DNA from: Chloroflexus aggregans DSM 9485
GTDB lineage: Bacteria; Chloroflexota; Chloroflexia; Chloroflexales; Chloroflexaceae
Direction of reading: 5' to 3'
Assembly: GCF_000021945.1 (NCBI RefSeq)
Contig: NC_011831.1
Location: 62,001-126,000 of the forward strand
DNA: 64,000 nt
Shown: one piece after another, positions 46,272 through 55,691 of the stretch
Numbering within the stretch: the stretch's first letter is position 1
Layout of the letters: each line of letters begins with the position of its first letter
Program-made: the position numbers and the translations under genes
The notes under the pieces: generated by a model
Told to the model about the DNA's origin: nothing
The model's database searches: none
What the model saw: the letters and a program-made list of their open reading frames with translations, nothing else

Positions 46272-48380
46272 CTAGAGTTCAAATTCACCTTCGAGACCAC
46301 TTTCACTGTGAGGTGCGATCCAAACCTTGTATCGGCCCGCTTCGGTTCCCCAACTGCCATCGGCGCGAGTGAAGGCTAAGTCCGCTTCGCACAACGTAAA
46401 TGTGACCCGCTGCGTTGCGCCGGGTGGCAAGGTGATGCGCTGGAAGCCTTTCAGTTCGCGCACCGGGCGGGTGAGCGATCCCACCAGATCGCGCACGTAG
46501 AGTTGGACTACTTCGGTACCGATCCATTCGCCAACGTTCGTGATGAGCGCACTCACTTCTAGCGTGTCGCGCATCCGTGAGCTGCTCAGACGCAGATCGC
46601 TGTAGGTGAAGCGGGTGTAGGTGAGGCCGTAGCCGAAGGGGAATAGCGGCGCGGTCGGGGTATCGATATAGCGGGTACGGAAGGGGCCATCATCGAGTAG
46701 AGGGCGTCCTGATGATTTACGATTATAGTAAAGTGGGGCTTGGCCGGTCGTGCGGGGCATACTCACCGGCAACCGACCGGACGGCGCAGCCAGGCCAAAT
46801 AGAATCTCGGCCAGTGCCGCTGCACCCTCAATCCCCGGATGCCAAGCGTAAATCACCGCTTGCGCCTGTGCTACGGCGCGGGTGATCGCCAGTGGTCTGC
46901 CGGCAAAGACGACCAGCACGATTGGTTTGCCGATTGCAGCCATGGCCGTGATCCATTCGAGTTGTCCCGGCGGCAGCCCAAGGTCGCTGACGTTGGCGTT
47001 TTCGCCGGAACGGGCGGGATGTTCACCCACTAGCAAGACTACCACATCGGCATAGTGAGCGCGGGACAGGGCTAAATCAGGCGCAGCGGCGAACCACAAC
47101 TCGACCCCCGCTGGCGCCACCTCTTGAAATGCCCGATCGAGCGGCGTCACATCTTCGGCCCGCCCATCCATCGTCCACGTGCCGAACAATTCAGCGGTGG
47201 CGTGGGCAAATGGCCCAGCGACGAGGATGCGGCGGAAGTCGCGCAGCGGCAGGAGGTGGTGTTCGTTCTTGAGCAGCACCATCGTTTCACGGGCCGCTTG
47301 GCGGGCGAACGCGCGCGCGTCGTGGGTGAGGATGTCACGTTGGGCACGTTCAGGATCGGTAAAGGGCCGCTCGAAGATGCCGGCGCGGAATTTGATACGC
47401 AAGATGCGCCGCACCGCTTCGTCGATTTCGGCGTGCGTGATCCGGCCTTGGTGCAAGTTTTCGGCCAGCGTGGTCTGATACGCGCCGCTCACCATATCCA
47501 TATCAACCCCGGCGCGCAAGGCGAGCGCCGCTGCATGCGCCTGATCTTCGGCCACGCCGTGCTGCACTAGTTCTCCAACCGACTCCCAATCCGAGACGAC
47601 GAAACCGTCGAAACCCCATTCGCCGCGCAGGACATCGGTCAAGAGCCGGCGGTTGGCGGTGACTGGGATGCCGTTGAGGTCGAGGAAGGCGCTCATCACG
47701 GTGCCGACGCCGGCAGCGACGGCAGCCCGGAATGGCGGCAAGTAAACGTCTCGCAGGGTTGGTTCAGAAATTTCCGCTTGTTCATAGTCGCGCCCGCCTT
47801 CGGCAGCGCCATAGCCAACATAATGTTTGGCGCAGGCGACCAAGCGGTCGGGCTGGCTGACATCATCACCTTGGAATCCACGCACCGCTGCCTCGGCCAT
47901 GCGCGAAGTCAGGTAGGGGTCTTCGCCATAGCCTTCGGCGATGCGGCCCCAGCGCGCATCGCGGGCGATGTCCAACATTGGGGCAAAGGTCCAGCGAATC
48001 CCGACTGCGCTGGCTTCGCGGGCGGCGATGCGGTTGACGGTTTCGATCAATGTTGGATTGAAACTGGCGGCCTGCGCCAGCGGGATCGGGAAGACGGTGC
48101 GTTGGCCGTGAATAATGTCGCGCCCAAAGAGCAACGGAATGCCCAAACGTGATTCGAGGGCGGCTTTTTGCAGCGCATTACACTGCTCGGCGCTGCTCAG
48201 ATGATCGAAACCTTGCCCGCTGAGCGCGCCGAAGGCGTTGATGATCGAACCGGCTTGGCCTTGCCGTAACAGGTCGAGGCCCGGTAGGCCATGGATCATC
48301 GGTTGGTTAAGCTGGCCGATCTTCTCTTCGAGAGTCATTTGCCCCAAGAGGTGGTTGATGCGATCTTCGATGTGGTTCAT
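46272..48380 (-). CDS. GH3 family beta-glucosidase
   Basis: 702 residues with the GH3 N-terminal barrel, alpha/beta sandwich and the C-terminal fibronectin III-like domain (LEVSALITNVGEWIGTEVVQLYV). The catalytic nucleophile Asp is in GFDGFVVSDWESV, and KHYVGYGAAEGGRDYEQAEI binds substrate. No signal peptide, so it acts inside the cell and presumably releases glucose from imported oligosaccharides. Last gene of the carbohydrate locus, about 140 bp after the GH35-like gene. BglX-type; the linkage preference is not readable. Confidence 0.9.
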   Translation of the reverse strand: MNHIEDRINHLLGQMTLEEKIGQLNQPMIHGLPGLDLLRQGQAGSIINAFGALSGQGFDHLSSAEQCNALQKAALESRLGIPLLFGRDIIHGQRTVFPIPLAQAASFNPTLIETVNRIAAREASAVGIRWTFAPMLDIARDARWGRIAEGYGEDPYLTSRMAEAAVRGFQGDDVSQPDRLVACAKHYVGYGAAEGGRDYEQAEISEPTLRDVYLPPFRAAVAAGVGTVMSAFLDLNGIPVTANRRLLTDVLRGEWGFDGFVVSDWESVGELVQHGVAEDQAHAAALALRAGVDMDMVSGAYQTTLAENLHQGRITHAEIDEAVRRILRIKFRAGIFERPFTDPERAQRDILTHDARAFARQAARETMVLLKNEHHLLPLRDFRRILVAGPFAHATAELFGTWTMDGRAEDVTPLDRAFQEVAPAGVELWFAAAPDLALSRAHYADVVVLLVGEHPARSGENANVSDLGLPPGQLEWITAMAAIGKPIVLVVFAGRPLAITRAVAQAQAVIYAWHPGIEGAAALAEILFGLAAPSGRLPVSMPRTTGQAPLYYNRKSSGRPLLDDGPFRTRYIDTPTAPLFPFGYGLTYTRFTYSDLRLSSSRMRDTLEVSALITNVGEWIGTEVVQLYVRDLVGSLTRPVRELKGFQRITLPPGATQRVTFTLCEADLAFTRADGSWGTEAGRYKVWIAPHSESGLEGEFEL

Positions 48381-48522
48381 GGTTGGTTCCTAAGTAACAT
48401 TTCAAGTATGGACGCACTGCCGTGGGAGGCACACTGGCTTCTACGGTGACGACGGGAAACGCAACTCGGGCCCACCACGGTGCGAGGTACACTGTTGTGT
48501 GGGGGCACGCGGCAGTGTACTC

Positions 48523-50742
48523 CTACGGGAGGGTGGCGCCGCCGTTGGTGAATTGCATAGTTTGAGTAATACCATTCTTTTCTACACAAACATGCCCGCT
48601 TGGTTGGGCGAATGTGACGACGATCTGGCCTTGTTCCTCGGTGATTGATCGGACTTCGGCGGTGGCGTAGCGAATGGTGAGATCGGGACGTATGCGCCAG
48701 TTGAGCGGTAAGATCGCTCCGCTGCGGGCCGGCAGATGGATCGGGTGGGCATCGAAGAGTTGCGTGCCGCGATACCTGATCTCGGTTGCCAGCGGGTCGT
48801 CGCCGTAGTGGTTGATGAAGAGGAAGTCGCCGTTCGGGCCACGACTGAGCCGCACATCGGCCCAGTGGCTGAGGGTGAATGGCGCTGGACAGCCGGCCCA
48901 ATCCGCCAGCGCGGTGAAGGCGCGTAGATCATCAAGGGCGATGATCGGGAAGGCTGCGCCGAGCACGATGATTTCACCGTTGCCAATCGGTTTGCGGAAT
49001 CCTATCGGCAGGCCATCAGCCGTCGCAAAGACCGTGCCGAGTTCGCCGTGGTAGGTCTGCACGAAACTGGCCGGAATATCAGCAATGTCAAAGACCTGCA
49101 CCCGGCGCGGGGAGAAGGGCGGGTCACTCGTGATCTGCACCGCTAGCGCCTGCGCCAGCTCACCCTCTGCGCGCAGGCGGCCAACGATCACCACCTTCCC
49201 GCCAGCACGAGCATAGTCCACTAGCTTGCGCTCGGTGGCCGGGTCGCTGGTGGTATCGAGCATGGCCCACATGAGCGGCATGCGGCCCGGATCGAGCGTG
49301 GCCTGTTGCAGGTCAACCGCGGTGAAGTCGCGATGGCTCAGCGCCAACCCGCGCGCGATGAAGTCGAACAGGATAACCTCGCGCTGATGGGTGATGATGT
49401 TGGTTGCTGCTTGGGTGCAAGGTTGGTTGACCTCGGTCATAAAATCATCTAAGCGGAAGCCGATAGCCGTTATCGTTTCTGGTCGTGCCAAGGTGAGTGC
49501 TTCGCCGTAGCTGACCAAGGTGCGCGACAGCAACGGGTAGCGGTGGTAGTGGCTGCGCAATGTGCCATCTTTGCGCACCGGGTGGCCCCAGTCGTGCCGC
49601 TTGACCGGACTAAGGAGCGGGTCGTTTTCGCCATCGAAAAAGAGGTAGTGGTTGATGGCGCGCATACCGTTCGATAGGCACAGGCGGGTATGGAGATCGT
49701 AGAAAGAACTCGACATATTGCTAAAGTCGAGGTTGCCGCCGGCCTGAAATTCAATCGAAAAGAGTGGTTGAGCGGGGTTTTGGATAGCAGCGGTCATGGC
49801 GTTGACCAGCACCAGTTGGTGAAAGGTGCCCTCGCCTATCTGGCTCGGATAGACATCGATGGCACTGATCACGTCGGGCATGCGTAACACATCGGCCAAT
49901 TGCGATAATCCGATTGGGAAGGTCTTACCACCGTTCGCAAAGCCGTGAATATTGATCACCGCCGGCACCTCAAGACCGTGCGCGCGGGCCGTTGCCAGCA
50001 TCCAGCTTGTGTAGTCGCGCAAATAGGTACGATAGAAACGGCGATAATCGGCCACTAGTTGCGCGCCTTCTGCGCCATCGGCGTAACGCAAGCGTTCGGC
50101 TAGCATCGCCGGATTGCTGGTTTGGTCAGCGCCGTACATTGCCTCTCGCCACGCAGCGAAATGCTCCATCGCCACCGGGTTGAGGTCGAAACTGTTGCGC
50201 ACCCAGTGCAGCATACCCATTTCATTATCGAGCTGCACCAGCACGATCGGGCCGCCGCGGGTGATCTGGCGCGATGCCAGCACGGCAAAGACAGCGCGGT
50301 ACCACTCAGCGACACAACTCAGAAAATCGGGATGCATGTAGCTGGCGATGTTTTCGGTTTCGCCGCGCTGGTTAATCAGTGCGATTTGCGGGTGGCGTTC
50401 AAAAACCCACGGCGGGATGCCTTCGTTGATCGTTTCGGCCATAATGTACGGGCCGGGACGGGCGATCACATAGAGACCCATACGTTGGGCTAGATCGAGG
50501 AATCCAGCAAGGTCGCGCATAGGATGGCTTGTGCCGTCCAGATCGACCAGCTCCGGTTGCGGTTGGTGCCAGAGCCACGGGATGTAGCAAGCAACTGCGT
50601 TAAACCCGGCTTGTACAATCAGGCTGAGCCGGCGTTCCCATTGATCGGCGGGGGTGCGGAAGTAGTGGAATTCACCCGCTTGCAGTAAAAGTGGACGTTC
50701 ATCGAGCCAGAATTGTTGGTTGTGAACGGTTAGTTTTGGCAT
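48523..50742 (-). CDS. GH35-like beta-galactosidase-family hydrolase
   Basis: About 739 residues. Start MPKLTVHNQQFWLDERPLLLQAGEFHYFRTP resembles the GH35 entry strand; the acid/base Glu is in GPIVLVQLDNEMG, and a nucleophile candidate is the Glu in PLFSIEFQAGG. Cytoplasmic (no signal). ATG 50742 is chosen; the extra 67 codons upstream lack protein character. Substrate may be a beta-linked oligosaccharide other than lactose. The last about 200 residues, with a beta-galactosidase-trimerisation-like part (VVIVGRLRAEGELAQ), fit GH35/GH42-like multi-domain enzymes. Confidence 0.8.
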   Translation of the reverse strand: MPKLTVHNQQFWLDERPLLLQAGEFHYFRTPADQWERRLSLIVQAGFNAVACYIPWLWHQPQPELVDLDGTSHPMRDLAGFLDLAQRMGLYVIARPGPYIMAETINEGIPPWVFERHPQIALINQRGETENIASYMHPDFLSCVAEWYRAVFAVLASRQITRGGPIVLVQLDNEMGMLHWVRNSFDLNPVAMEHFAAWREAMYGADQTSNPAMLAERLRYADGAEGAQLVADYRRFYRTYLRDYTSWMLATARAHGLEVPAVINIHGFANGGKTFPIGLSQLADVLRMPDVISAIDVYPSQIGEGTFHQLVLVNAMTAAIQNPAQPLFSIEFQAGGNLDFSNMSSSFYDLHTRLCLSNGMRAINHYLFFDGENDPLLSPVKRHDWGHPVRKDGTLRSHYHRYPLLSRTLVSYGEALTLARPETITAIGFRLDDFMTEVNQPCTQAATNIITHQREVILFDFIARGLALSHRDFTAVDLQQATLDPGRMPLMWAMLDTTSDPATERKLVDYARAGGKVVIVGRLRAEGELAQALAVQITSDPPFSPRRVQVFDIADIPASFVQTYHGELGTVFATADGLPIGFRKPIGNGEIIVLGAAFPIIALDDLRAFTALADWAGCPAPFTLSHWADVRLSRGPNGDFLFINHYGDDPLATEIRYRGTQLFDAHPIHLPARSGAILPLNWRIRPDLTIRYATAEVRSITEEQGQIVVTFAQPSGHVCVEKNGITQTMQFTNGGATLP

Positions 50743-50819
50743 GATGGCAGTATCCTCAGTGCCGCTTTCACGAAGCGTTACGGATGCGGGCACGCCGCCC
50801 GTGCTCCTGTCCGTCTTAA

Positions 50820-52058
50820 TCAGTGCGCTTTCTCGTGCTTGGTGAACCCCAACACGTTCAGCGCCCGTTGGATCGGCAAACTCGACGAATAGACATCCCA
50901 AATCAGGCCGCTGCGCGCATTTTCGAGCATCAGCAATGCACACCCTTTGTTAATCCCGTAAATCGTCCGGCTATACCACGGCGGCTTCACCGCGAGGTTA
51001 TAGGCATCGTAAAAGCCGTATGGCCCGCAAGTTTGCGGCTGCTCGTGGTAGAGGTAGTCAAGCATCGCCGGTACTTCAGCAGGTATGAATGGCATACAGG
51101 CAGTGGCATTGCTAATCGAGACCGTGCCGTCGGGTTCGATCGGTGCCAGCGCCGGCGGTGCGCCGGCAACGACGTAGCCGCGTGGGGTGTCGCCGCAGCC
51201 AATGCCCCAGCTCCGCTCGTGATAGGTGCGAAACTGATCGCGCAAGCTGAGGCAAAAGTCGCGGTTGACCAGCGCCGCTAGCCGCGCGTTGTTGAACCAA
51301 TCAACGCCATCGGGATCGCGATAGCTGCGGGTGTCTAGCCACGCTTCGGTGTACTGGTACGCGAAGAGCGTGCCGCCGGGGTTAATAATCACCGGCTGAC
51401 CTTGGTAGACGCCGATGTCACGGCGAAAGCCGCGGTAGAGCGCGCGAGCGGTGTTTGCCGGTACACAGAGTGCCGCTTGGATGTAAAGCAGCTTCTGCTC
51501 GGCGGCCATATCCCAATAGCTAATGAACCCCGGTGTATCGGTTACATAATCGCCATCGGCGTCAGAGTTATACGACATCCGCAAGACGGTATGGCCGGCG
51601 CGTTCGGTGATAAACGCCTTCCAATCGATCCGGTCGAGCAGGCGCATTGCTAGCTCATCAATCTCGGCGTCGCGAAAATAGGCGGCTGCGGTAATCACTC
51701 CGTTCAGGCAAAGGCCGGTATCGATCGTCGAGTATTCGCAGTGTTGCCAACGGGCTGCGGTATAGCGATCGAGAAAGTGGGCAAAGAAGCCGTATTGGTG
51801 CGGCACGCGCTCATAGAGCGTGCGGAGCGTGCCGCGGGTAATCGCCAGCCCCTCGGCGCGGCTCATCCGTCCGCGTTCGACTGCGATGACCCATGCGCTT
51901 AAGGCAAACCCAACCGAAGCAATCGAAGCGATGCGTGGACGATGGATGGCATCAACTGTCAGGCCATAACCGGGGCTGGCCGGATCGAGATTAGTGCCGG
52001 CCCGGAAAAAAGCCAGTGCCCCTTCAGTTTCAAATTCGCATAAGGTTGTTTCGTCCAC
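50820..52058 (-). CDS. Cytoplasmic Glycoamylase-domain (GH144-like) protein
   Basis: 412 residues, a predicted (alpha/alpha)6 barrel of the Glycoamylase domain (PF10091), which contains the GH144 endo-beta-1,2-glucanases and sophorohydrolases. Shared blocks with the lipoprotein paralogue at 53167: TNLDPASPGYGLTVD, RIASIASVGFALSA, EYSTIDTGLCLNGV and GPYGFYDAYNL. No signal peptide. GTG at 52058 follows TTGGAG, three bases after the lacI-type gene's stop. An intracellular hydrolase of imported oligosaccharides is likely, but the true substrate is not shown. Confidence 0.8.
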   Translation of the reverse strand: MDETTLCEFETEGALAFFRAGTNLDPASPGYGLTVDAIHRPRIASIASVGFALSAWVIAVERGRMSRAEGLAITRGTLRTLYERVPHQYGFFAHFLDRYTAARWQHCEYSTIDTGLCLNGVITAAAYFRDAEIDELAMRLLDRIDWKAFITERAGHTVLRMSYNSDADGDYVTDTPGFISYWDMAAEQKLLYIQAALCVPANTARALYRGFRRDIGVYQGQPVIINPGGTLFAYQYTEAWLDTRSYRDPDGVDWFNNARLAALVNRDFCLSLRDQFRTYHERSWGIGCGDTPRGYVVAGAPPALAPIEPDGTVSISNATACMPFIPAEVPAMLDYLYHEQPQTCGPYGFYDAYNLAVKPPWYSRTIYGINKGCALLMLENARSGLIWDVYSSSLPIQRALNVLGFTKHEKAH

Positions 52059-52061
52059 AAG

Positions 52062-53045
52062 CTACTCCAACGAGACCGGATGTTTAAGCGATGATGCCCG
52101 AGCGATAAACGAAGTGGGAATGCGTTGTGGTGGAAAGACCTTTTCATGCTCAAGGTAGCGCATGAGCCATTGGGCAGCCGTACCACCCCATTCCCGTCGC
52201 GACGCACCAATAGTCGAGAGCGGAGGTTGCACGTAGCGTGCAAGTAGAATATCGTCGCAGCCGACCACCGCAATGTCGCGCGGCGCTTCCAAGCCATGTT
52301 CGTGCATTGCTCGCATAAAGCCGATCGCCATCTGGTCATTGGCGCAAAAGACTCCTTCCGGCAGATCGCCTTCAGCGATAATCCGCTGCGCCGCCGCGTA
52401 GCCCGATTGCTCGGTGAAATTGCCGGGATAGACCCGCACCGAGAGCTGGTGGCGGGCGGCTTCGTTGAGAAACGCCTGCATACGTTCGTTATTGTCAAAC
52501 GAGTCGGGCGCGCCGGCCACGTAGGCCAAGTGGCGCAACCCTTGCCGGTAGAGATGGGCGAAGGCTTGGGCGACGCCTTGCCGGTTATCGAGCAACAGCG
52601 GGAAGACATGCTCCGCTTCGAGCTGCCGATCCATCACCACGATCGGGAATTTCGGCCCGGCTAACCGCAATATCTGCTCATCAGTGATACTCGTATCGAA
52701 AACGATAGCGCCGTCGACCTGTCGGTGGGTGAAGATGCGGCGCTCGACGCGCGTCTCCGGGCAGACGATTAGCTCATATTCGGTTGCCAGAATCACTTCG
52801 TGAATCCCATCGAGAATCTCTTCGTAGAACGCGCCGGCGAAACGGGTGATAAATACCCCGATCGTGCGCGATCGGCGCGCTTTGAGGTGGCGGGCAAAGG
52901 CATTCGGATGATAGTTGAGCTCCTCTGCCGCTTGCAGCACGCGCTGGCGCGTCTCTTCGCTGATGGTACCGGTGCGGTTGAGCGCGTATGATGCCGCGGT
53001 GACACTCACCCCAGCGCGGCGGGCAACATCTTTGATCGTGGGCAT
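52062..53045 (-). CDS. LacI-family transcriptional regulator
   Basis: 327 residues. The N-terminal HTH (TIKDVARRAGVSVTAASYALNRTGTIS) and hinge helix (YHPNAFARHLKARRSRTIGV) are clear, and the rest is a periplasmic-binding-like sugar sensor. GGAGGG precedes ATG 53045. Located among the enzymes, it should repress the locus and respond to a sugar from it. A candidate operator is at 53090-53103. Confidence 0.93.
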   Translation of the reverse strand: MPTIKDVARRAGVSVTAASYALNRTGTISEETRQRVLQAAEELNYHPNAFARHLKARRSRTIGVFITRFAGAFYEEILDGIHEVILATEYELIVCPETRVERRIFTHRQVDGAIVFDTSITDEQILRLAGPKFPIVVMDRQLEAEHVFPLLLDNRQGVAQAFAHLYRQGLRHLAYVAGAPDSFDNNERMQAFLNEAARHQLSVRVYPGNFTEQSGYAAAQRIIAEGDLPEGVFCANDQMAIGFMRAMHEHGLEAPRDIAVVGCDDILLARYVQPPLSTIGASRREWGGTAAQWLMRYLEHEKVFPPQRIPTSFIARASSLKHPVSLE

Positions 53046-53089
53046 TGTCCCTCCTGAATCAGCTACACGGTCTATCAACACGCTCTGGC

Positions 53090-53103
53090 AGCGATCGTTC
53101 GCT
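53090..53103 (-). promoter_or_regulatory. LacI-type operator candidate
   Basis: AGCGATCGTTCGCT has central CG and 5-bp arms AGCGA/TCGCT. It lies 45 bp upstream of the lacI-type start, where autoregulation would be expected. Confidence 0.4.
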
Positions 53104-53166
53104 GAATAGCCATCCTACGTTCTCTGTCCGTCCCTCCACCCGTGCGGCGGATGGCGCCAGATCATC

Positions 53167-54567
53167 TCACTTCGCCAATGTGAAACCCAGCCGCGCCAAC
53201 CCGGTCTGGATCACGGGATTAGCCATCATGACGCGGTGGATCAATCCATCTTGATAATTGGCCAGCATCAGCAAGGAAATGCCTTTATCGATCCCGATCA
53301 CATCAGTGGCGTACCAGTCGCGCGAGAGGTTGAAGGCGTCGAAGAAGCCGTAGCGCCCTTTCAGCCCTTCGAGCGAATAGTAGTAGCGCATCGCCTGCAA
53401 TGACTCTTCTGGCGTGAAAATGATCGAGCCGATTGCTCCTGCCGGTGGTACGGTGTCGTCGATATAGTGCGAACGGTTGTCATAACCTGACGGTGGCGCG
53501 CCGTACCGTCCTTCATAGCCGTTGGGGCCATCGCACGCGGTCAACCCCCACGCAGTGGGGCCAATCGTGGTGTATTTCGGGTCCATCGCGACGGCAAAGT
53601 CGTAGTGGGCACGTGAGGCGGCCACCGAGTTTTGATGCCAATCGACCCCCTTCCGGTCAACCAAGCCGCGAAAGTCGATCCACGCATGGCTGAACTGGTA
53701 CGTGAACAGGGAACCAAACCACGAGTGGATGAACGGCTCACCGGCACCGTACCGACCAACGTGGCGAATGAAGGTGTAGTAAGGCGTTTCATCGACCGGA
53801 TAGGTCGGCGATCCGGCTGCTAATACGTAGAGCATCAGTTGTTCGGCGTAAAAATCCCAGTGTCCGCTGAAGCCTTTTTCGGGGGTAAAGGCCATATAAA
53901 ACATCTGTCGATCCGAATCGAGGAACCATGGCCAATTGACTCGTTCGTAGATGGTAGTGGCTCGTGCTTGTACATCGTCGCCGAAATATTGCCCAACTGC
54001 TAGTACTCCCATCAGCAAGATAGCGGTGTCAATGCTCGATACTTCGCTCTGCCAGGCGCGCTGGCCCGTCTTGATATCGACAAAGTGATAGTAAAAGCCT
54101 TCGACCAAGGCCATCCGTTCCAGGGTCTGCAATGTGCCCAACGCCCGTTCGTAGGCTTGTTCGCGGGTAATGAAGCCACATTCGACTCCGACAATCAACG
54201 CGGTTAGCCCGAAGCCAACCGAGGCGATGCTGGCGATGCCGGTTGACCCCGGATAGCGGTCGCGGATCAGGCCAAAGCCGGGGCTGGCCGGATCGGTATT
54301 GGCCTGCTCCCAGAAAAAATCGAAGGCTGCGCGCAGTTCGTAGGCGATGATCTCGTCATCGCTGGCTGTGACCGGTACCGGCGTGATCGATGGCGCCATC
54401 GTGGTCGCGGTGGGTGACGATGCTGGCGTGGCTGGCAGCGGCGTGGGCGAAGCCGCCACCGGCGCAGGTGTGTCCGGCGGCGTAACATTTGGCCCCGCAG
54501 GTGCAGCGCAGGCGGCCAGCGCCAACCCAACTCCAAACAGAATGTGCCACAAGTATAGCTTATTCAC
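53167..54567 (-). CDS. Extracellular GH144-like (Glycoamylase-domain) lipoprotein
   Basis: About 466 residues. Starts MNKLYLWHILFGVGLALAAC, a lipoprotein signal with the lipobox LALAAC, then a Pro/Thr/Ala-rich linker (to about residue 70), and a Glycoamylase domain with NTDPASPGFGLIRD, GIASIASVGFGLT, EVSSIDTAILLMGV, and RYGFFDAFNLSRD. GTG at 54567 overlaps the stop of the upstream permease gene by 8 bp, so translation is coupled. It is anchored outside and likely cuts polysaccharide for the ABC importer. Same family as the cytoplasmic protein at 50820. Confidence 0.85.
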   Translation of the reverse strand: MNKLYLWHILFGVGLALAACAAPAGPNVTPPDTPAPVAASPTPLPATPASSPTATTMAPSITPVPVTASDDEIIAYELRAAFDFFWEQANTDPASPGFGLIRDRYPGSTGIASIASVGFGLTALIVGVECGFITREQAYERALGTLQTLERMALVEGFYYHFVDIKTGQRAWQSEVSSIDTAILLMGVLAVGQYFGDDVQARATTIYERVNWPWFLDSDRQMFYMAFTPEKGFSGHWDFYAEQLMLYVLAAGSPTYPVDETPYYTFIRHVGRYGAGEPFIHSWFGSLFTYQFSHAWIDFRGLVDRKGVDWHQNSVAASRAHYDFAVAMDPKYTTIGPTAWGLTACDGPNGYEGRYGAPPSGYDNRSHYIDDTVPPAGAIGSIIFTPEESLQAMRYYYSLEGLKGRYGFFDAFNLSRDWYATDVIGIDKGISLLMLANYQDGLIHRVMMANPVIQTGLARLGFTLAK

Positions 54568-55489
54568 CGGCGAGTCCTGATCGTTCAATCGATTCGACAA
54601 ACCAGCGTTGCAAGATGAAATACATCACCAGCAAGGGCAAAATGGTCAGAAATGTCCCGCTCATCTTGACCGCTTCGTTCAGGCGGTCGAAGATATTCAC
54701 CATACTGGCGGGGTAGAGATTCTCGTATGCTTGGGTAAATTTGGCCAGTTGCATCGGCAACGTCTGCATACCGCCTTCCAAAAACACTGTCGTCAGGTAC
54801 GTCTCGTTCCAATACCAAACCACCGAGAAGATGAACGAGACGATAAAGGCCGGCACTGCGCCGGGCAGCGCGATTCGCCAAAAGACGGTGAAATCGGACG
54901 CGCCATCGAGCCGGGCGGCTTCTTCGAGCGCGCGGGGTAGCGAGAGAAAGTTTTGGTAGAAGATGAGAATGAAGATCGCGCTCTTGAACCCTTGGCCAAA
55001 CACCGCCGGAATAAGCAGTGCCCAAATCGTTCCTAACAGATTGAGATAACGATAGTTGAGCATCTGCGGGATGATCGTATTTTGCGGTGGGATGACAAAC
55101 GTGGCGAAGATCAGGGCAAAGAGCAGCGGCTTACCCCAGAGCCGGTAGCGGGCCAAGCCATAGCCAACCAGCGCGCAGACCACCACCTGCAAGGCCGTCG
55201 GAGCCACACTGACCACAATCGTCGAGCGCAGCGTATCGAGGTAGTTGAGCACCCGGTATGCCTTCTGATAATTGCCCAGATACAGCTCGGTTGGCACCCA
55301 TTGCACCATTGGGTTGAGCAGATCATCTGGACTTTTGAAGCTGGTAATCGCCATAAATAGCAATGGGTAAAGGTAGACAAATCCGATGGCGATCAAGACG
55401 GCATAGAGCAAGACGGTCGGAATGATCCCCGTTCGGTTATGCGCGCCCCATGCCACTCGCCGTAGATAATCGAACTGTAGCCGCCGCAT
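54560..55489 (-). CDS. Carbohydrate ABC transporter permease (MalG-type)
   Basis: 309 residues, six membrane helices. The EAA loop for ATPase coupling is LPRALEEAARLDGASDFTVFWRIALPGAVPAF. Length and sequence order (PLLFMAITSFKSPDDLL) are MalG-like. Partner of the MalF-type permease at 55692, though an intergenic repeat of about 200 bp separates them. The ATPase is not in the window, so a shared MsmK/MalK-type ATPase elsewhere is expected. Confidence 0.9.
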   Translation of the reverse strand: MRRLQFDYLRRVAWGAHNRTGIIPTVLLYAVLIAIGFVYLYPLLFMAITSFKSPDDLLNPMVQWVPTELYLGNYQKAYRVLNYLDTLRSTIVVSVAPTALQVVVCALVGYGLARYRLWGKPLLFALIFATFVIPPQNTIIPQMLNYRYLNLLGTIWALLIPAVFGQGFKSAIFILIFYQNFLSLPRALEEAARLDGASDFTVFWRIALPGAVPAFIVSFIFSVVWYWNETYLTTVFLEGGMQTLPMQLAKFTQAYENLYPASMVNIFDRLNEAVKMSGTFLTILPLLVMYFILQRWFVESIERSGLAGE

Positions 55490-55507
55490 GTGCTCACCCT
55501 TCCAATC

Positions 55508-55624
55508 CGCGTGTATCTGTGTCTCATTGACGCTATCGCAGCGGTTCGTTCCCGCTGAAAGGGGAGATTGCTTCGGTCAGGCGGTACCCTGCTTCGCGAG
55601 TGGCCGCCCTCCCTCGCAATGACA
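55508..55624. repeat. Interspersed repeat, copy A
   Basis: The stretch shares with copy B the segment CGCTATCGCAGCGG, GTTCCCG, GGGGAGATTGCTTCGG and CCCTCCCTCGCAATGACA. Lies between the two permease genes. Its ends resemble the widely distributed TCATTGCGAG...GAAGCAATCTC palindromic repeat. Confidence 0.75.
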
Positions 55625-55691
55625 ATCTGTGACCCCTTCCACTCCGCATACATCCCCGTCCCATTGCCGCTGACTATCACCGCCAACCTGC

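Noticed and set aside
48410-48522. Relative of the glp hairpin repeat (CGCACTGCCGTG)
   Set aside because: Only 12 bases match and the stem does not form, so similarity may be chance.
50743-50943. N-terminal extension of the GH35-like protein
   Set aside because: The 67 extra residues resemble no signal peptide and overlap the end of the neighbouring gene; the ATG at 50742 begins the conserved fold.
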